From Pseudobutyrivibrio sp. 49 (GTDB lineage: Bacteria > Bacillota > Clostridia > Lachnospirales > Lachnospiraceae), in the NCBI RefSeq assembly GCF_900100545.1, contig NZ_FNDP01000009.1:1-64000 (forward strand): a stretch of DNA of 64,000 bases, in the 5' to 3' direction. The notes under the pieces are model-generated. The model had not been told where the DNA came from. It saw only the letters and a program-made list of their open reading frames with translations, and did not search any database. Shown in pieces: positions 25,305 to 34,167 of the stretch. Position 1 is the first letter of the stretch. The number at the start of each line of letters is the position of its first letter. The position numbers and the translations under genes were made by a program.

Positions 25305-25328
25305 GGAGCCTGCCATCAGGCAAGCTCC
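25305..25328 (-). terminator. Terminator after the GH9 cellodextrinase gene
   Basis: A 10-bp stem (25305-25314 with 25319-25328) that is fully paired only in the minus-strand RNA through a G-U pair, followed by TTTTTT. Confidence 0.85.
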
Positions 25329-25353
25329 CACTATTTTCATGGAATCATCAGTA

Positions 25354-26994
25354 TTACTTTAATAGTCCGGCCATTACAAATACAAGTGGTGAATTCCAGT
25401 AGATGGTAATCTCATTAAGAGAATAGCAGTCCACATGATCCAGATAGCATTTCATAGGAGCTGTATCCTTTGGAAGCTTCTGAGCCTGCTCATCCTGTAG
25501 ACCTGTGTTTGGACCTCCAGAAACAAGGCCTGGCCATGGCTCCTCAATGTCATCTACTGCTGTTGGACGAAGATGTGGGTTCTTGTATGCCTTCTCGCCA
25601 TTGCCTGTAACGTAGCTTACGTCCATGCTGTTACAGCCAAGAAGATAATCCAGACCAGCTGTTATCGCATTTACGAATCTCTCCTCTGGCTTTAATGTGT
25701 TAGCAACAGTTAGAACCATCATATATTTCAAAAGCTCCATGTTGCTGCCCCAGATGAAGTTTTCCTTAAGCATGCATAAGCCAAAGCCGTTTGTCTTAGC
25801 ATTCTTGCAAAGTCTATCTGCCTCACCTGCGAAGCACTCCTTTGCAAATGTGCAAAGCTCGCTGCCATCATTCTTAAGAATGAGTGATAATGCGCCAAGA
25901 CCTGCCACATCACCCCATCCAAGGCATGTGAACACGTTTCCTGTGTACTCCTTGAAAGCATCGCTCTTATCATATGCTTCGATAAGTGGCTTCTGCTTCA
26001 TAGCCTCATCATAATATTTCTTTTCTCCGGTAGCTTCAAATAATGCTGCTGCAGCCCAGAATCTGTTAGAGTTGTCCTCGTTTTCAGGATACTCGCCAGT
26101 GTTAGAGCCTTCGGCATTTTTGAATAATGTAGCCTGTGGATTTGCCTCAAGCCATGCATAAGCTTTTAATGCTCGCTCCATCAACAAATCGGCATAAGCC
26201 TTATCATAATCCTTATATATTGTATAAGCCAGTGCAAATACTGCAGCAATATCAGCAGTTGCAAGAGATGAAACGCTGAATAGGAAAAGCTCAGATTTAT
26301 CCTCCTCTGGCATGATAAATGGGGCATGACTAAATGTGGTAACCTTGTGCCAAACGCTGCCGTTCTCACGCTGCATCTTCATAAGGAAATCCAACTCCAC
26401 CTTTACCTCTGCAAGGATGTTTGGCAATGTGCCCTTATCGCACTTCTCCTCAGGAATCTCAAACTTTACATCGAGAAGATTCTTGAAGAAACGTACGCCA
26501 TATAAAAGATGGGCAACTGCTACTGCACCAGCTGTAGAATAGCGACCATAATCACCTGCATCATGCCAGCCACCCGTTACATCAACGGGCTCCACATCCT
26601 CCCCATAAACTGTAGCTTTTGAAAGATGACAAGGCTCGTGATAATATTCCCCAGCATATTTCTTATCAAGAGCATCTCCACAGCGAAGATAATAAAAGCA
26701 CTTGCAGATATCGTGCATAAGCTTGTCGTAGACGCTGTCACCAATGGCAAATGTGGCACTTGCTACAGAATCTGCCTCCACCTTGAATTTGCCCTGTCCG
26801 CTGAAGCCACTAAAATCCGCTACAAAAGTGTCCTCACCGGAAATCTCATCAGTACCAAAATGACTGGTCTTGCCTTCAAATACTGACTTTCCGGACTCAT
26901 CCACAAGTCTAAATTCTGGCGCATCAAAATTCAAGACAGCCTTCTTCGCCCCTTCAGACAAAAAGCCTACCTGATTAACAAATATCTTTTCCAT
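25354..26994 (-). CDS. Glycoside hydrolase family 9 cellodextrinase (Ced1-like)
   Basis: A 546-residue enzyme with an N-terminal Ig-like domain (residues 1-85, the CelD_N type) and a GH9 (alpha/alpha)6 domain. Catalytic aspartates are in GGWHDAGDYGRY (D145, D148), and the general acid is E528 in LNEITIYWN near the C-terminus. There is no signal peptide, so it acts in the cytoplasm on imported cello-oligosaccharides. Size and architecture match the intracellular cellodextrinase Ced1 of Butyrivibrio fibrisolvens (about 547 residues). A LysR gene lies 58 bases upstream in the same direction, and a triple repeat sits between them. Confidence 0.93.
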   Translation of the reverse strand: MEKIFVNQVGFLSEGAKKAVLNFDAPEFRLVDESGKSVFEGKTSHFGTDEISGEDTFVADFSGFSGQGKFKVEADSVASATFAIGDSVYDKLMHDICKCFYYLRCGDALDKKYAGEYYHEPCHLSKATVYGEDVEPVDVTGGWHDAGDYGRYSTAGAVAVAHLLYGVRFFKNLLDVKFEIPEEKCDKGTLPNILAEVKVELDFLMKMQRENGSVWHKVTTFSHAPFIMPEEDKSELFLFSVSSLATADIAAVFALAYTIYKDYDKAYADLLMERALKAYAWLEANPQATLFKNAEGSNTGEYPENEDNSNRFWAAAALFEATGEKKYYDEAMKQKPLIEAYDKSDAFKEYTGNVFTCLGWGDVAGLGALSLILKNDGSELCTFAKECFAGEADRLCKNAKTNGFGLCMLKENFIWGSNMELLKYMMVLTVANTLKPEERFVNAITAGLDYLLGCNSMDVSYVTGNGEKAYKNPHLRPTAVDDIEEPWPGLVSGGPNTGLQDEQAQKLPKDTAPMKCYLDHVDCYSLNEITIYWNSPLVFVMAGLLK

Positions 26995-27023
26995 TACAAA
27001 TATTCCCCCTTAAATTATTTTAG

Positions 27024-27058
27024 TTGTATTACATTTTGTATTACATATTGTATTACAT
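27024..27058. repeat. Three direct repeats TTGTATTACAT at a 12-bp period
   Basis: Exact copies start at 27024, 27036 and 27048. They cover the spacer between the GH9 gene and the LysR gene and run into the LysR stop codon. They lie in the GH9 promoter/leader region. Possible uses are an operator array or a leader element; expansion of a simple sequence cannot be excluded. Confidence 0.7.
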
Positions 27059-27904
27059 TTCCTGTAAAAATCTCTTAGCCAGCCCCGCATCTGGCGAATT
27101 CTCCATGTATATTCCGTACACATCCCAGGTGTAGGCATCATTAATAGCAACAGACTTTATGTCCTCATCATCTTCAAAGAATCTAGGACAAATACCGATG
27201 CCAATCTTGTTCTTAACAAGGCTGTGAAGGGTAACACCGTCTCCTACTCTGGCAATAATCTCAGGATTAAAGCTATTCATGTGACAGGCATTGACCACAT
27301 CATGGTAAATACGGTATTTCTCTCCCATGGAAATCAGCTGCTCGTCCTTAATGTCACGAATGTTCACATGGTCGCAGTCCCAAAGTCGGTGCCCCTTATA
27401 AACATAAAGCACAATTTCAACTGACTTTATCAACTTGGTCACAAGACCTGTAGCCTCTGGCTTTCCTACCACCAGGCCGCAGTTAATCTCATCGTTTAGA
27501 ACCCGCTTCAGCACCGTGCCATTTTCCTGCTCGTCCCAGCTGGCCACAATCTCTGGATTGGACTTCATGAAATCATTTACCGCAGGGATATTGATTGCAC
27601 GAATAGTTCCCGCTGCAAAACCCATTCTGAAACGCTTTTCCCTGTCGTTCACCGCCTCGATAGCGGAAAACATTTCATTGAGATCCTTTGTAATGATTTT
27701 GGATTTCTCGTAGAAAACCTTACCACTTTCTGTAGGGATAAAGCCGTCCTTTGTTCTGGAGAAAAGCGTAGTACCACACTCCTCCTCCAATCCTTTAATC
27801 AATTTGCTGAGGCCCTGTGGAGACATGAAAAGCTTACTGGCAGCTACCTGAAGATTTCTCTCCTCATATACAGTTTGGAAACATTTAAAATTTCGCGTAT
27901 TCAT
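27053..27904 (-). CDS. LysR-family transcriptional regulator
   Basis: A 283-residue LysR protein. The N-terminal winged helix spans about residues 1-60 (FKCFQTVYEERNLQVAASKL, then MSPQGLSKLIKGLEEE) and the rest is a periplasmic-binding-like effector domain. It is directly upstream of the GH9 cellodextrinase and probably regulates it, perhaps with the inducer being an oligosaccharide breakdown product; this is inferred. The ATG has no clear ribosome site and lies only about 20 bases after the previous gene's terminator stem, which is odd and noted below. Confidence 0.88.
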   Translation of the reverse strand: MNTRNFKCFQTVYEERNLQVAASKLFMSPQGLSKLIKGLEEECGTTLFSRTKDGFIPTESGKVFYEKSKIITKDLNEMFSAIEAVNDREKRFRMGFAAGTIRAINIPAVNDFMKSNPEIVASWDEQENGTVLKRVLNDEINCGLVVGKPEATGLVTKLIKSVEIVLYVYKGHRLWDCDHVNIRDIKDEQLISMGEKYRIYHDVVNACHMNSFNPEIIARVGDGVTLHSLVKNKIGIGICPRFFEDDEDIKSVAINDAYTWDVYGIYMENSPDAGLAKRFLQEM

Positions 27905-27925
27905 AGGATAATTTTAATATAAAAA

Positions 27926-27954
27926 ATCCCGTCAGGCAACGGACCTGACGGGAT
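27926..27954 (-). terminator. Terminator after the Old-Yellow-type oxidoreductase gene
   Basis: Perfect 11-bp stem, 27926-27936 with 27944-27954, followed on the minus strand by TTTTTT. It ends 21 bases before the LysR ATG. Confidence 0.9.
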
Positions 27955-28059
27955 ATATATTAATAGGGGAGATAAGTTTTTTATATAAAAATGGGGGATT
28001 TTTTATAAAAATAATATAACAGTATAGGGTTTTATGTAATTAATTGGGGTTAAAAGTAA

Positions 28060-30051
28060 TTAAATGTGGTTTGCAACCTCGAATGCATCCCAGATACCAT
28101 ACATGATGTTAGATACCTGTCTAGCATCGCCAAGAAGATAAATTTCGTCCACATCATTCTTGTGCTGGTTGTAAAGTGTATTCTCGCTAGCGTAGCCTAC
28201 GCAAAGAACAACACTGTCCGCATTTAATTCCTTAGTATCTTCGCCAACTGAAGCCTTAAGTACACCGTTTTTGTACTCAGTAACCTTAGCGCCTGTAACT
28301 ACATCGATACCATTGAATGGGATAAGCTTCTCAAGCATTTCCTTGTTAGCTGAGCAAAGAGGTCCGTTAACAGCCATGAGCTTCTCAAGAGCCTCAACGA
28401 TTGTAACCTTCTTACCCTTCTGAGCAAGATCAAGTGCAAGCTCGCAACCTACAAGACCGCCACCAACAACTACTACATTGTCGCCTGTCTCCTTCTCGCC
28501 GAGAAGTACCTGCTCTGCTGAGTAAACCTTCTCATCATCGCCAAGTGAGAACATCTTTGGACGTGAACCTGTAGCAAGGATAACTGCATCAAACTGCTTA
28601 TCAAGGATTTCCTTGTCAGTAGCCTTTGTATTAAGGTGAACCTCTACGCCAAGACGAACCATCTCATCCTCGTACCATTTAGCAAGAGCGATGTCATCCT
28701 CCTTGAATGCTGGAGCACCACCAGGGATAAGGTTACCACCGAGGCGACCTGTTGCCTCATAAAGAACTGGCTCGTGACCTCTCTCTGCAAGTACACGTGC
28801 TGCCTCACAACCTGCGACACCGCCACCAACAACAAGAACCTTTTTCTTCTTAACGATTGGGTTGTACTGATTAAGTCTTTCCTTACCAGCCTGTGGGTTA
28901 ACCGCACAGTTGATAAGTGAGTATGTCTGGATACGACCCATGCAGCCTTCCTGACAGCTGATACATGGACGAATCTGGCTAAGATTCTCTCTACGAATCT
29001 TGTTTACGATATCTGGATCTGCAAGTGTAGGACGACCAAGTGAAACCATATCGCAGATATCATTGTTTAAGCAGTCAAGCGCTGTATCTGGATTGTCAAC
29101 ACGACCCGCCATGATAACTGGGATGTTAACGTGCTCCTTAGTAATCTTAGCGAATTCCTTGTAAGGAGCCTTCTCCATATACATTGGTGGGTGATTCCAC
29201 CACCAAGCATCGTATGTACCTGCATCTACATCAAGAGCATCATAACCATACTTCTCAAGGAGCTTTGCTGCCTCGATACCTTCCTCGATATCACGGCCCT
29301 TCTCTTCGAATTCTTCACCTGGAAGTGCTCCCTCACGGAAGTCCTTAACCATAGACTTAAGAGAAAATCTCATAGCAACTGGGAAATCCCAACCACAAGT
29401 CTTTGCGATTTCTTCACGGATTTCCTTAGCAAAACGAAGTCTATTCTCTAAGCTTCCGCCGTACTCATCTGTACGCTGATTGAAGAATGAAATAGCGAAC
29501 TGATCGATAAGGTAACCCTCGTGAACAGCGTGAATCTCAACACCATCGAAGCCTGCACGCTTAGCATTGTAAGCACCCTTACCGAAGCTCTCAACGATTC
29601 CGTGAATCTCTTCTACTGTAAGTGGACGGCAAGTCTTATCAAGCCATCTGTGTGGAATAGCTGATGCTGAAACTGGTGGGAACTCACCTAAGTTTGTAGG
29701 AATAGTAACACGTCCAAATCCACCTGACATCTGTAAGAAAATCTTTGAGCCGTATGCGTGTACGCGCTCTGTCATCTCACGGCTTGTTCTTACGAACTGA
29801 ACTGGATTGTAAGTAGAGTTTGGTGTGTTTGGGAATGAAGGCTTCTCTACCTCAGTGTCTGAGAAAGTAACACCTGTGATGATAAGACCGATACCACCCT
29901 GAGCACGTCTTGTGTAGTAGTCGATACCTCTGTCATTCCATCCACCTTCGCAATCTCCAAGACCAAGAGGTCCCATAGGAGCCATTGCGTAACGGTTCTT
30001 GATTTCGAGCTTACCAATCTTGATAGGCTCAAAAAGTCCCTGGTATTTCAT
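28060..30051 (-). CDS. NADH:flavin oxidoreductase / 2,4-dienoyl-CoA reductase-like (Old Yellow Enzyme family with Fe-S and FAD domains)
   Basis: A 663-residue enzyme. Residues 1 to about 360 form an FMN-binding TIM barrel (AMAPMGPLGLG at the start, AVHEGYLIDQFAISFFNQRT, and a substrate-site H in that region). A [4Fe-4S] site CISCQEGCMGR plus a later C follows near 345-365. The C-terminal part has two dinucleotide folds, VLVVGGGVAGCEAARVL and VVVVGGGLVGCELALDL, for FAD and NAD(P)H. Members reduce carbon-carbon double bonds: 2-enoates, bile-acid intermediates (BaiCD type), dienoyl-CoAs. The substrate is unknown. It is a single gene with its own terminator. Confidence 0.92.
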   Translation of the reverse strand: MKYQGLFEPIKIGKLEIKNRYAMAPMGPLGLGDCEGGWNDRGIDYYTRRAQGGIGLIITGVTFSDTEVEKPSFPNTPNSTYNPVQFVRTSREMTERVHAYGSKIFLQMSGGFGRVTIPTNLGEFPPVSASAIPHRWLDKTCRPLTVEEIHGIVESFGKGAYNAKRAGFDGVEIHAVHEGYLIDQFAISFFNQRTDEYGGSLENRLRFAKEIREEIAKTCGWDFPVAMRFSLKSMVKDFREGALPGEEFEEKGRDIEEGIEAAKLLEKYGYDALDVDAGTYDAWWWNHPPMYMEKAPYKEFAKITKEHVNIPVIMAGRVDNPDTALDCLNNDICDMVSLGRPTLADPDIVNKIRRENLSQIRPCISCQEGCMGRIQTYSLINCAVNPQAGKERLNQYNPIVKKKKVLVVGGGVAGCEAARVLAERGHEPVLYEATGRLGGNLIPGGAPAFKEDDIALAKWYEDEMVRLGVEVHLNTKATDKEILDKQFDAVILATGSRPKMFSLGDDEKVYSAEQVLLGEKETGDNVVVVGGGLVGCELALDLAQKGKKVTIVEALEKLMAVNGPLCSANKEMLEKLIPFNGIDVVTGAKVTEYKNGVLKASVGEDTKELNADSVVLCVGYASENTLYNQHKNDVDEIYLLGDARQVSNIMYGIWDAFEVANHI

Positions 30052-30165
30052 TGTTGAATCCTCCTTTTACTTTGTTATTATTTTAACGTTGTCTAAAAAT
30101 AATAACCATCAACAAAAAGTTGTCCACCAACAACTAAATTTTTACAAGGTCCAAACACAATAAAA

Positions 30166-30197
30166 AAAGGCCACTCCAGTCTCCTGAAGTAGCCTTT
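30166..30197 (-). terminator. Terminator after the cytidylate-kinase-like gene
   Basis: Imperfect hairpin with AAAGGC and GCCTTT ends and a CCAG/CTGG-like apex, followed on the minus strand by a long T run (TTTTTTTATTG). Confidence 0.75.
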
Positions 30198-30210
30198 ATA
30201 ACCAATAATC

Positions 30211-30783
30211 TTAAGCCTTTGCCAATGCCTCTAACATTGCAACTGCACCATCCTCTGAAATCTCGCTGGAATCAATAATCAAATCGAAGTACTCGATAGA
30301 ACCCCACTTTCCACCATTTACGTGGGTGGTAAAGAATTTCTCACGCTTCTTATCAAATTTCTTCATTGTCTCATCGATTTTGTTTTCCTCGATTTTCTCG
30401 ACATTCTTAGCACGGTCACGGCGATATGAATCACGTGCTGTAATGAATACCTTAAGAATCTTTTTATCCTTAAGAATCTCGCTGGCGCCACGGCCTACAA
30501 AAATACAGCCTGGCTGCTCAGCTGCCTCTTTAATAATAGACACCTGAGTATCATAAATCTTCTCCTCCATGGAAGGATTATCTCCTGGAGCATTGAAGAA
30601 TGTCTTAACAGGATTCTGCTCATCCATGCCTGAAACCACATCATAATCCAGCCCCATACGTTTACAGGTTTCAACTACTACGCTGCGGTCGTACAAGCGA
30701 TAATTTAATCGCTTTGCAAGCTGTTCAGCAATCTTGTGTCCACCACTACCGTAGGTACGTTCAATGGCAATATAGTCATACAT
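30211..30783 (-). CDS. Cytidylate kinase-like family protein
   Basis: A 190-residue P-loop protein of the cytidylate_kin2 family. It has an N-terminal IERTYGSGGHKIAEQLAKRL that replaces the standard Walker A, and a later CIFVGRGASEIL and RRDRAKNVE. Several members are found in gut Firmicutes without a proven substrate. The ATG at 30783 is preceded by AAGGAGG; a longer frame would begin upstream. It follows trmO, whose stop lies 23 bases before the ATG, as the second gene of an operon. Confidence 0.85.
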   Translation of the reverse strand: MYDYIAIERTYGSGGHKIAEQLAKRLNYRLYDRSVVVETCKRMGLDYDVVSGMDEQNPVKTFFNAPGDNPSMEEKIYDTQVSIIKEAAEQPGCIFVGRGASEILKDKKILKVFITARDSYRRDRAKNVEKIEENKIDETMKKFDKKREKFFTTHVNGGKWGSIEYFDLIIDSSEISEDGAVAMLEALAKA

Positions 30784-30806
30784 AATGAGCCCCTCCTTAA
30801 TTTGAA

Positions 30807-31481
30807 TCAAATTTTCAATACATCAGTAACTGTTATTTCCCCATCTTTACCTAAAAATACTATATCATATCCGTGATAGGCAAGCCTAAAATCTCGCTGC
30901 TTTCCACGGTCATAGCCAGCTCTTGGATCCTGCCCTAACAGCTCCACTGCTGATTCTCTGATTTCCTCCGGAAGCTTCTGTAAAAACTCCTGTGGAAAAT
31001 CCACCTTAACCTGTGCTTCCTTTGAAAGCTCATCTGTAAAGCCTCCCCTGGCATCGGGATGAGCATCCGCATAAGGAATGTAAGGTTTTATATCGTAGAT
31101 TGGTGTGCCATCAAGCATATCCACGCCCTTTACCACAAGGACTGGGCCGAACTCCTCTGTCTCCTGAACCTCTATGAGCTCCACAGATGAAAGACCGATA
31201 TTATTTGGCCTAAATGGTGCTCGGGTGGCGAAGACCCCCATATGCTTCTGCCCTCCTAGGCGAGGAGGACGAACTGTGCCTCCCTCTAAGGGCTTATTCT
31301 TGGAAAATCCCCAGATGAGCCACAGATAGTCGTAATCCGTGATTCCATCGATGAAAGTGGGATTTCTGAATTCTGGTTCGAAGATAATGTGGCCTATTTC
31401 ACCAACTAATCCACTTTGTCTAGGTATACCAAACTTTTGTGTAAATCCTGTGTTTATATGAGCAATCTGCGTTAATTCCAT
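30807..31481 (-). CDS. trmO: tRNA (N6-threonylcarbamoyladenosine-37-N6)-methyltransferase (TrmO/TsaA/UPF0066 family)
   Basis: A 224-residue SAM-dependent methyltransferase that methylates t6A37 in tRNA-Thr. The family beta-barrel begins at ELTQIAHINTGF. Conserved motifs are DYDYLWLIWGFS, GVFATRAPFRPNNIGLS and DGTPIYDIKPYIPY. The ATG at 31481 is used because the longer frame starts with GTG inside the apt terminator. That leaves the ATG about 17 bases behind that terminator stem with no visible ribosome site (see findings). It forms an operon with the cytidylate-kinase-like gene. Confidence 0.92.
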   Translation of the reverse strand: MELTQIAHINTGFTQKFGIPRQSGLVGEIGHIIFEPEFRNPTFIDGITDYDYLWLIWGFSKNKPLEGGTVRPPRLGGQKHMGVFATRAPFRPNNIGLSSVELIEVQETEEFGPVLVVKGVDMLDGTPIYDIKPYIPYADAHPDARGGFTDELSKEAQVKVDFPQEFLQKLPEEIRESAVELLGQDPRAGYDRGKQRDFRLAYHGYDIVFLGKDGEITVTDVLKI

Positions 31482-31497
31482 ATTTATATTATAAAAA

Positions 31498-31520
31498 AGG
31501 CTCCCCACAATGGGAAGCCT
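31498..31520 (-). terminator. Terminator after apt
   Basis: A 10-bp stem (31498-31507 with 31511-31520; one G-U pair in the minus-strand RNA), followed by TTTTTTATAAT. It overlaps the region just upstream of trmO. Confidence 0.85.
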
Positions 31521-31531
31521 AAAATTTTTAT

Positions 31532-32056
31532 TTATTTTCCTTCGTATGTTACAACTGAAGCTACATCATACTTTGCAAGCTTCTCGCGTCCGTTAAGACC
31601 AGCAAGCTCCATAAGGAATACAACCTTGGCAACTTCGCCACCAAGCTCCTCGATAAGCTCGCAAGCTGCCTCGATAGTACCGCCTGTAGCGATAAGATCG
31701 TCAACTACAACAACCTTCTGTCCTGGCTTAACTGAATCCTTATGCATCTCGATTGTAGCTGAACCGTACTCGAGGTCATAAGACTTCTCAACTGTCTCAC
31801 ATGGGAGCTTACCCTTCTTGCGGATAAGGACAAATGGCTTGCCCATAGCGTATGCAAGTGGTGCGCCGAAGATGAATCCACGGCTCTCAGCTCCTGCTAT
31901 AACGTCAAAATCAACTCCATCAAGAAGCTTCTTCATCTCATCGATGGCGAGCTTGAAGCCCTCAGCGTCCTGAAGAACTGTTGTGACATCTCTAAACATA
32001 ATACCTGGTTCTGGAAAATCCGGAATAGTTCTTACGTAATCTTCTACTTTTTTCAT
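31532..32056 (-). CDS. apt: Adenine phosphoribosyltransferase
   Basis: A 174-residue purine salvage enzyme converting adenine and PRPP to AMP. The PRPP-binding loop is VVVVDDLIATGGTIEAACEL at about 118-137, and the RGFIFGAPLAYAMGK and FVLIRKKGKLP motifs lie upstream. Length is typical. The ATG has a GGAGTT-type ribosome site. It is expressed from the spacer at 32057-32176, and is followed by its own terminator. Confidence 0.96.
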   Translation of the reverse strand: MKKVEDYVRTIPDFPEPGIMFRDVTTVLQDAEGFKLAIDEMKKLLDGVDFDVIAGAESRGFIFGAPLAYAMGKPFVLIRKKGKLPCETVEKSYDLEYGSATIEMHKDSVKPGQKVVVVDDLIATGGTIEAACELIEELGGEVAKVVFLMELAGLNGREKLAKYDVASVVTYEGK

Positions 32057-32176
32057 TTAAAACTCCTTCTAACTGTATAGCACCATATTTTTCCAATTTA
32101 GAAAGTGCAAACAATAGTTGGACAAAAAGATATTATCCTTATCAATTATATAGGTTTATAGCAATTTTTGCAAATT

Positions 32177-32206
32177 AAAATCGGGGTCCCGAAGGACCCC
32201 AATTTT
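32177..32206 (-). terminator. Terminator after flagellin 1
   Basis: GGGGTCC and GGACCCC arms (32183-32189 with 32194-32200) around CGAA, extended by AAAAT/ATTTT. It lies about 45 bases past the flagellin 1 stop and is probably also active in the other direction. Confidence 0.85.
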
Positions 32207-32249
32207 GTGGATAGTACGTAAAGTACCTTATTGCGTTTGGCCACGCTAA

Positions 32250-33770
32250 TTACTGAAGTAATGAAAGAACACCCTGAGTTGCCTGATTTGCCTGTGCGAG
32301 CATTGACTGGCCTGCCTGAGCAAGAATATTGTTCTTGCTGTATGTAACCATTTCTGCTGCCATATCTGTATCACGAATTCGAGATTCAGAAGCTTCTGTG
32401 TTCTCAACTACGTTATCAAGATTTGCGATAGAGTGCTCGAGTCTGTTTTGAATAGCACCAAGACCAGATCTCTGTGCTGATACCTTTGCAAGGGCATCTG
32501 CAATACAGTCAATCGCATATGTTGCTGCCTTACCGGTTGCATCACCTACGTTAAGTCCCTGAAGACCAAGTGCTGTAGCTGTCATAGAGTCAATTGTTAC
32601 ACCAATCTTGTTTGTCATGTCAGCGTCAGAACCAACATGAAGATTGAATGATAAGCTCTTCTGAACTACTGCAGTACCCTTCTTCAATACAAACTCAACC
32701 TTCTTCAGGTTATCACCTGTAACCATTGTTGGCTTCAAGCCGTTAACAGCTTTCTTAGCATCTGTGTTGTTTGGATTTGTTGTTGATGGATTGTAGAACT
32801 CTTTTGTATCAAATCTAGCCTGTGGAAGATCTACGATTGCATCACAACCGATTGATGAAGCTGCTCTAAGCTCGTTAGACATAAGCTGATATGCCTTTGC
32901 TGCTGTAACAAGTGTAGCATCTTTTGCATCTACACCGTCCTTAGGGTCTGTGCCATCTGCTGTACTGAAAAGTTTTGCAACCTTTCCATTGTACTCGATT
33001 GTAGAACCCTGACTAGCAAACTTGTTAAGCTCTGTAGCTGCAACCTCTGATGTATCAGCATTTGTCTTAGAAGCAATTGTAAATGACTTTCCATCAATCT
33101 TTACTACTTCACCATCTTTTAACTGTCCTGCTGATGTTCCAACAACTGTTAATGCATTAGCCAACTGGCTTGCAACTGAATCTGTTGCGCCTTCGTCTGC
33201 CTGAATACCGATTGTGTACTTAACGCCACCGATTGTGACTGTATCACCCATTGCAAGGGCATCGATAGTAAATGTGGCTGTTGTGGTATTCTGTGTGATT
33301 GTACCGGCAAGACCTGCGTCATGAGCTGCGATTACCTGAGTCTTAGTGCCGTAATCCCCCTTGAGAAGATAGGTCTCGTTGAACTTTGTCGTTTCAGCTA
33401 CACGGTCGATTTCTGTTGTTAACTGAAGGATTTCATCCTGAATAGATGAACGGTCAGATTCAGAGTTTGTACCGTTTGCTGCCTGGACTGCCAACTCATT
33501 CATTCTCTGTAACATAGAGTGCACTTCTGTGAGGGCACCTTCGGCGGTCTGTACTGCTGAGATACCGTCAGACGCGTTGGTTGACGCCTGGTCAAGACCT
33601 CTGATTTGTTTACGCATCTTTTCAGAAATTGAAAGACCTGCTGCATCATCTGCTGCACGGTTGATCTTAAATCCTGAAGAAAGTTTCTCAGTAGACTTAG
33701 ACTGAGCATTTGTTGTTATTCCTAACATTCTTGAAGCATTAGCTGCCTGCATATTGTGTTGTACTACCAT
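32250..33770 (-). CDS. Flagellin 1
   Basis: A 506-residue flagellin. The N-terminal D0/D1 region (about 1-145) starts MVVQHNMQAANASRMLG and contains MRKQIRGLDQASTNASDG and LQRMNELAVQAANGTN, which includes the canonical TLR5-contact segment. The C-terminal D1/D0 region (about 405-506) ends QANQATQGVLSLLQ. Between them lies a long variable domain of about 250 residues, so the protein is long for a flagellin. The ATG at 33770 is set by AAGGAGG eight bases upstream; the longer frame upstream is not supported. It is exported by the flagellar type III system. Two paralogues follow upstream. A sigma-28-type promoter at 34017-34043 and a leader hairpin precede it. Confidence 0.95.
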   Translation of the reverse strand: MVVQHNMQAANASRMLGITTNAQSKSTEKLSSGFKINRAADDAAGLSISEKMRKQIRGLDQASTNASDGISAVQTAEGALTEVHSMLQRMNELAVQAANGTNSESDRSSIQDEILQLTTEIDRVAETTKFNETYLLKGDYGTKTQVIAAHDAGLAGTITQNTTTATFTIDALAMGDTVTIGGVKYTIGIQADEGATDSVASQLANALTVVGTSAGQLKDGEVVKIDGKSFTIASKTNADTSEVAATELNKFASQGSTIEYNGKVAKLFSTADGTDPKDGVDAKDATLVTAAKAYQLMSNELRAASSIGCDAIVDLPQARFDTKEFYNPSTTNPNNTDAKKAVNGLKPTMVTGDNLKKVEFVLKKGTAVVQKSLSFNLHVGSDADMTNKIGVTIDSMTATALGLQGLNVGDATGKAATYAIDCIADALAKVSAQRSGLGAIQNRLEHSIANLDNVVENTEASESRIRDTDMAAEMVTYSKNNILAQAGQSMLAQANQATQGVLSLLQ

Positions 33771-33774
33771 AATT

Positions 33775-33790
33775 TCTACCTCCTTGTAGA
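33775..33790 (-). promoter_or_regulatory. Hairpin around the flagellin 1 ribosome site, candidate CsrA target
   Basis: In the mRNA TCTAC and GTAGA pair with AAGGAG in the loop. The sequence TACAAGGAGGT matches most of the CsrA consensus (RUACARGGAUGU). The same 16 bases occur before all three flagellins. Another hairpin (ATGCG with CGCAT, 33817-33831) lies upstream. Confidence 0.55.
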
Positions 33791-34016
33791 TACTCTTCTG
33801 ATTCCATTCATAAGAGATGCGACGAACGCATAACAAAATTTTAAAAGTTTCGCTGATATGGAATGCTACATACTTTAGGCTGCATCCGTATCTATATAAC
33901 AAGAGGTGTGACCAACCACCCCAGGTTATCAAGTAGGAAAGAAATTAAGTAGTATAGCCTTATTCAGTTTTAAAGCTACGATTTTATTATGATGAATAAT
34001 GTTTCATCTACTTTTT

Positions 34017-34043
34017 TTATCGGAGGAGTGTGAAAAAACTTTA
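34017..34043 (-). promoter_or_regulatory. Sigma-28 (FliA/SigD)-type promoter of flagellin 1
   Basis: On the minus strand the -35 TAAA (34043-34040) and the -10 TCCGATAA (34024-34017) are separated by 15 bases, matching the TAAA-N15-GCCGATAA consensus with one change. Known to drive late flagellar genes. Confidence 0.85.
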
Positions 34044-34060
34044 GTCCGCACATCAAAAAA

Positions 34061-34084
34061 GGAGCTCTCCTTTCGGAGAGCCCC
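34061..34084 (-). terminator. Terminator after flagellin 2
   Basis: A 10-bp stem (34061-34070 with 34075-34084), complete with a G-U pair in the minus-strand RNA, followed by TTTTTT. Confidence 0.88.
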
Positions 34085-34167
34085 AATTTTACTAGTTGGT
34101 AACTAGTCTGCGCGAAACAATTATTTTGGATAAATCCTAAGCTATGCTTAAGATGTTCATGTATTTA

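Larger units (their letters stand above)
33771..34167 (-). other. Spacer between flagellin 1 and flagellin 2
   Basis: No gene is seen in these 397 bases. They hold the flagellin 1 leader (about 240 nt from the predicted start of transcription near 34010), its sigma-28-type promoter at 34017-34043, and the terminator of flagellin 2 at 34061-34084. Confidence 0.8.
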
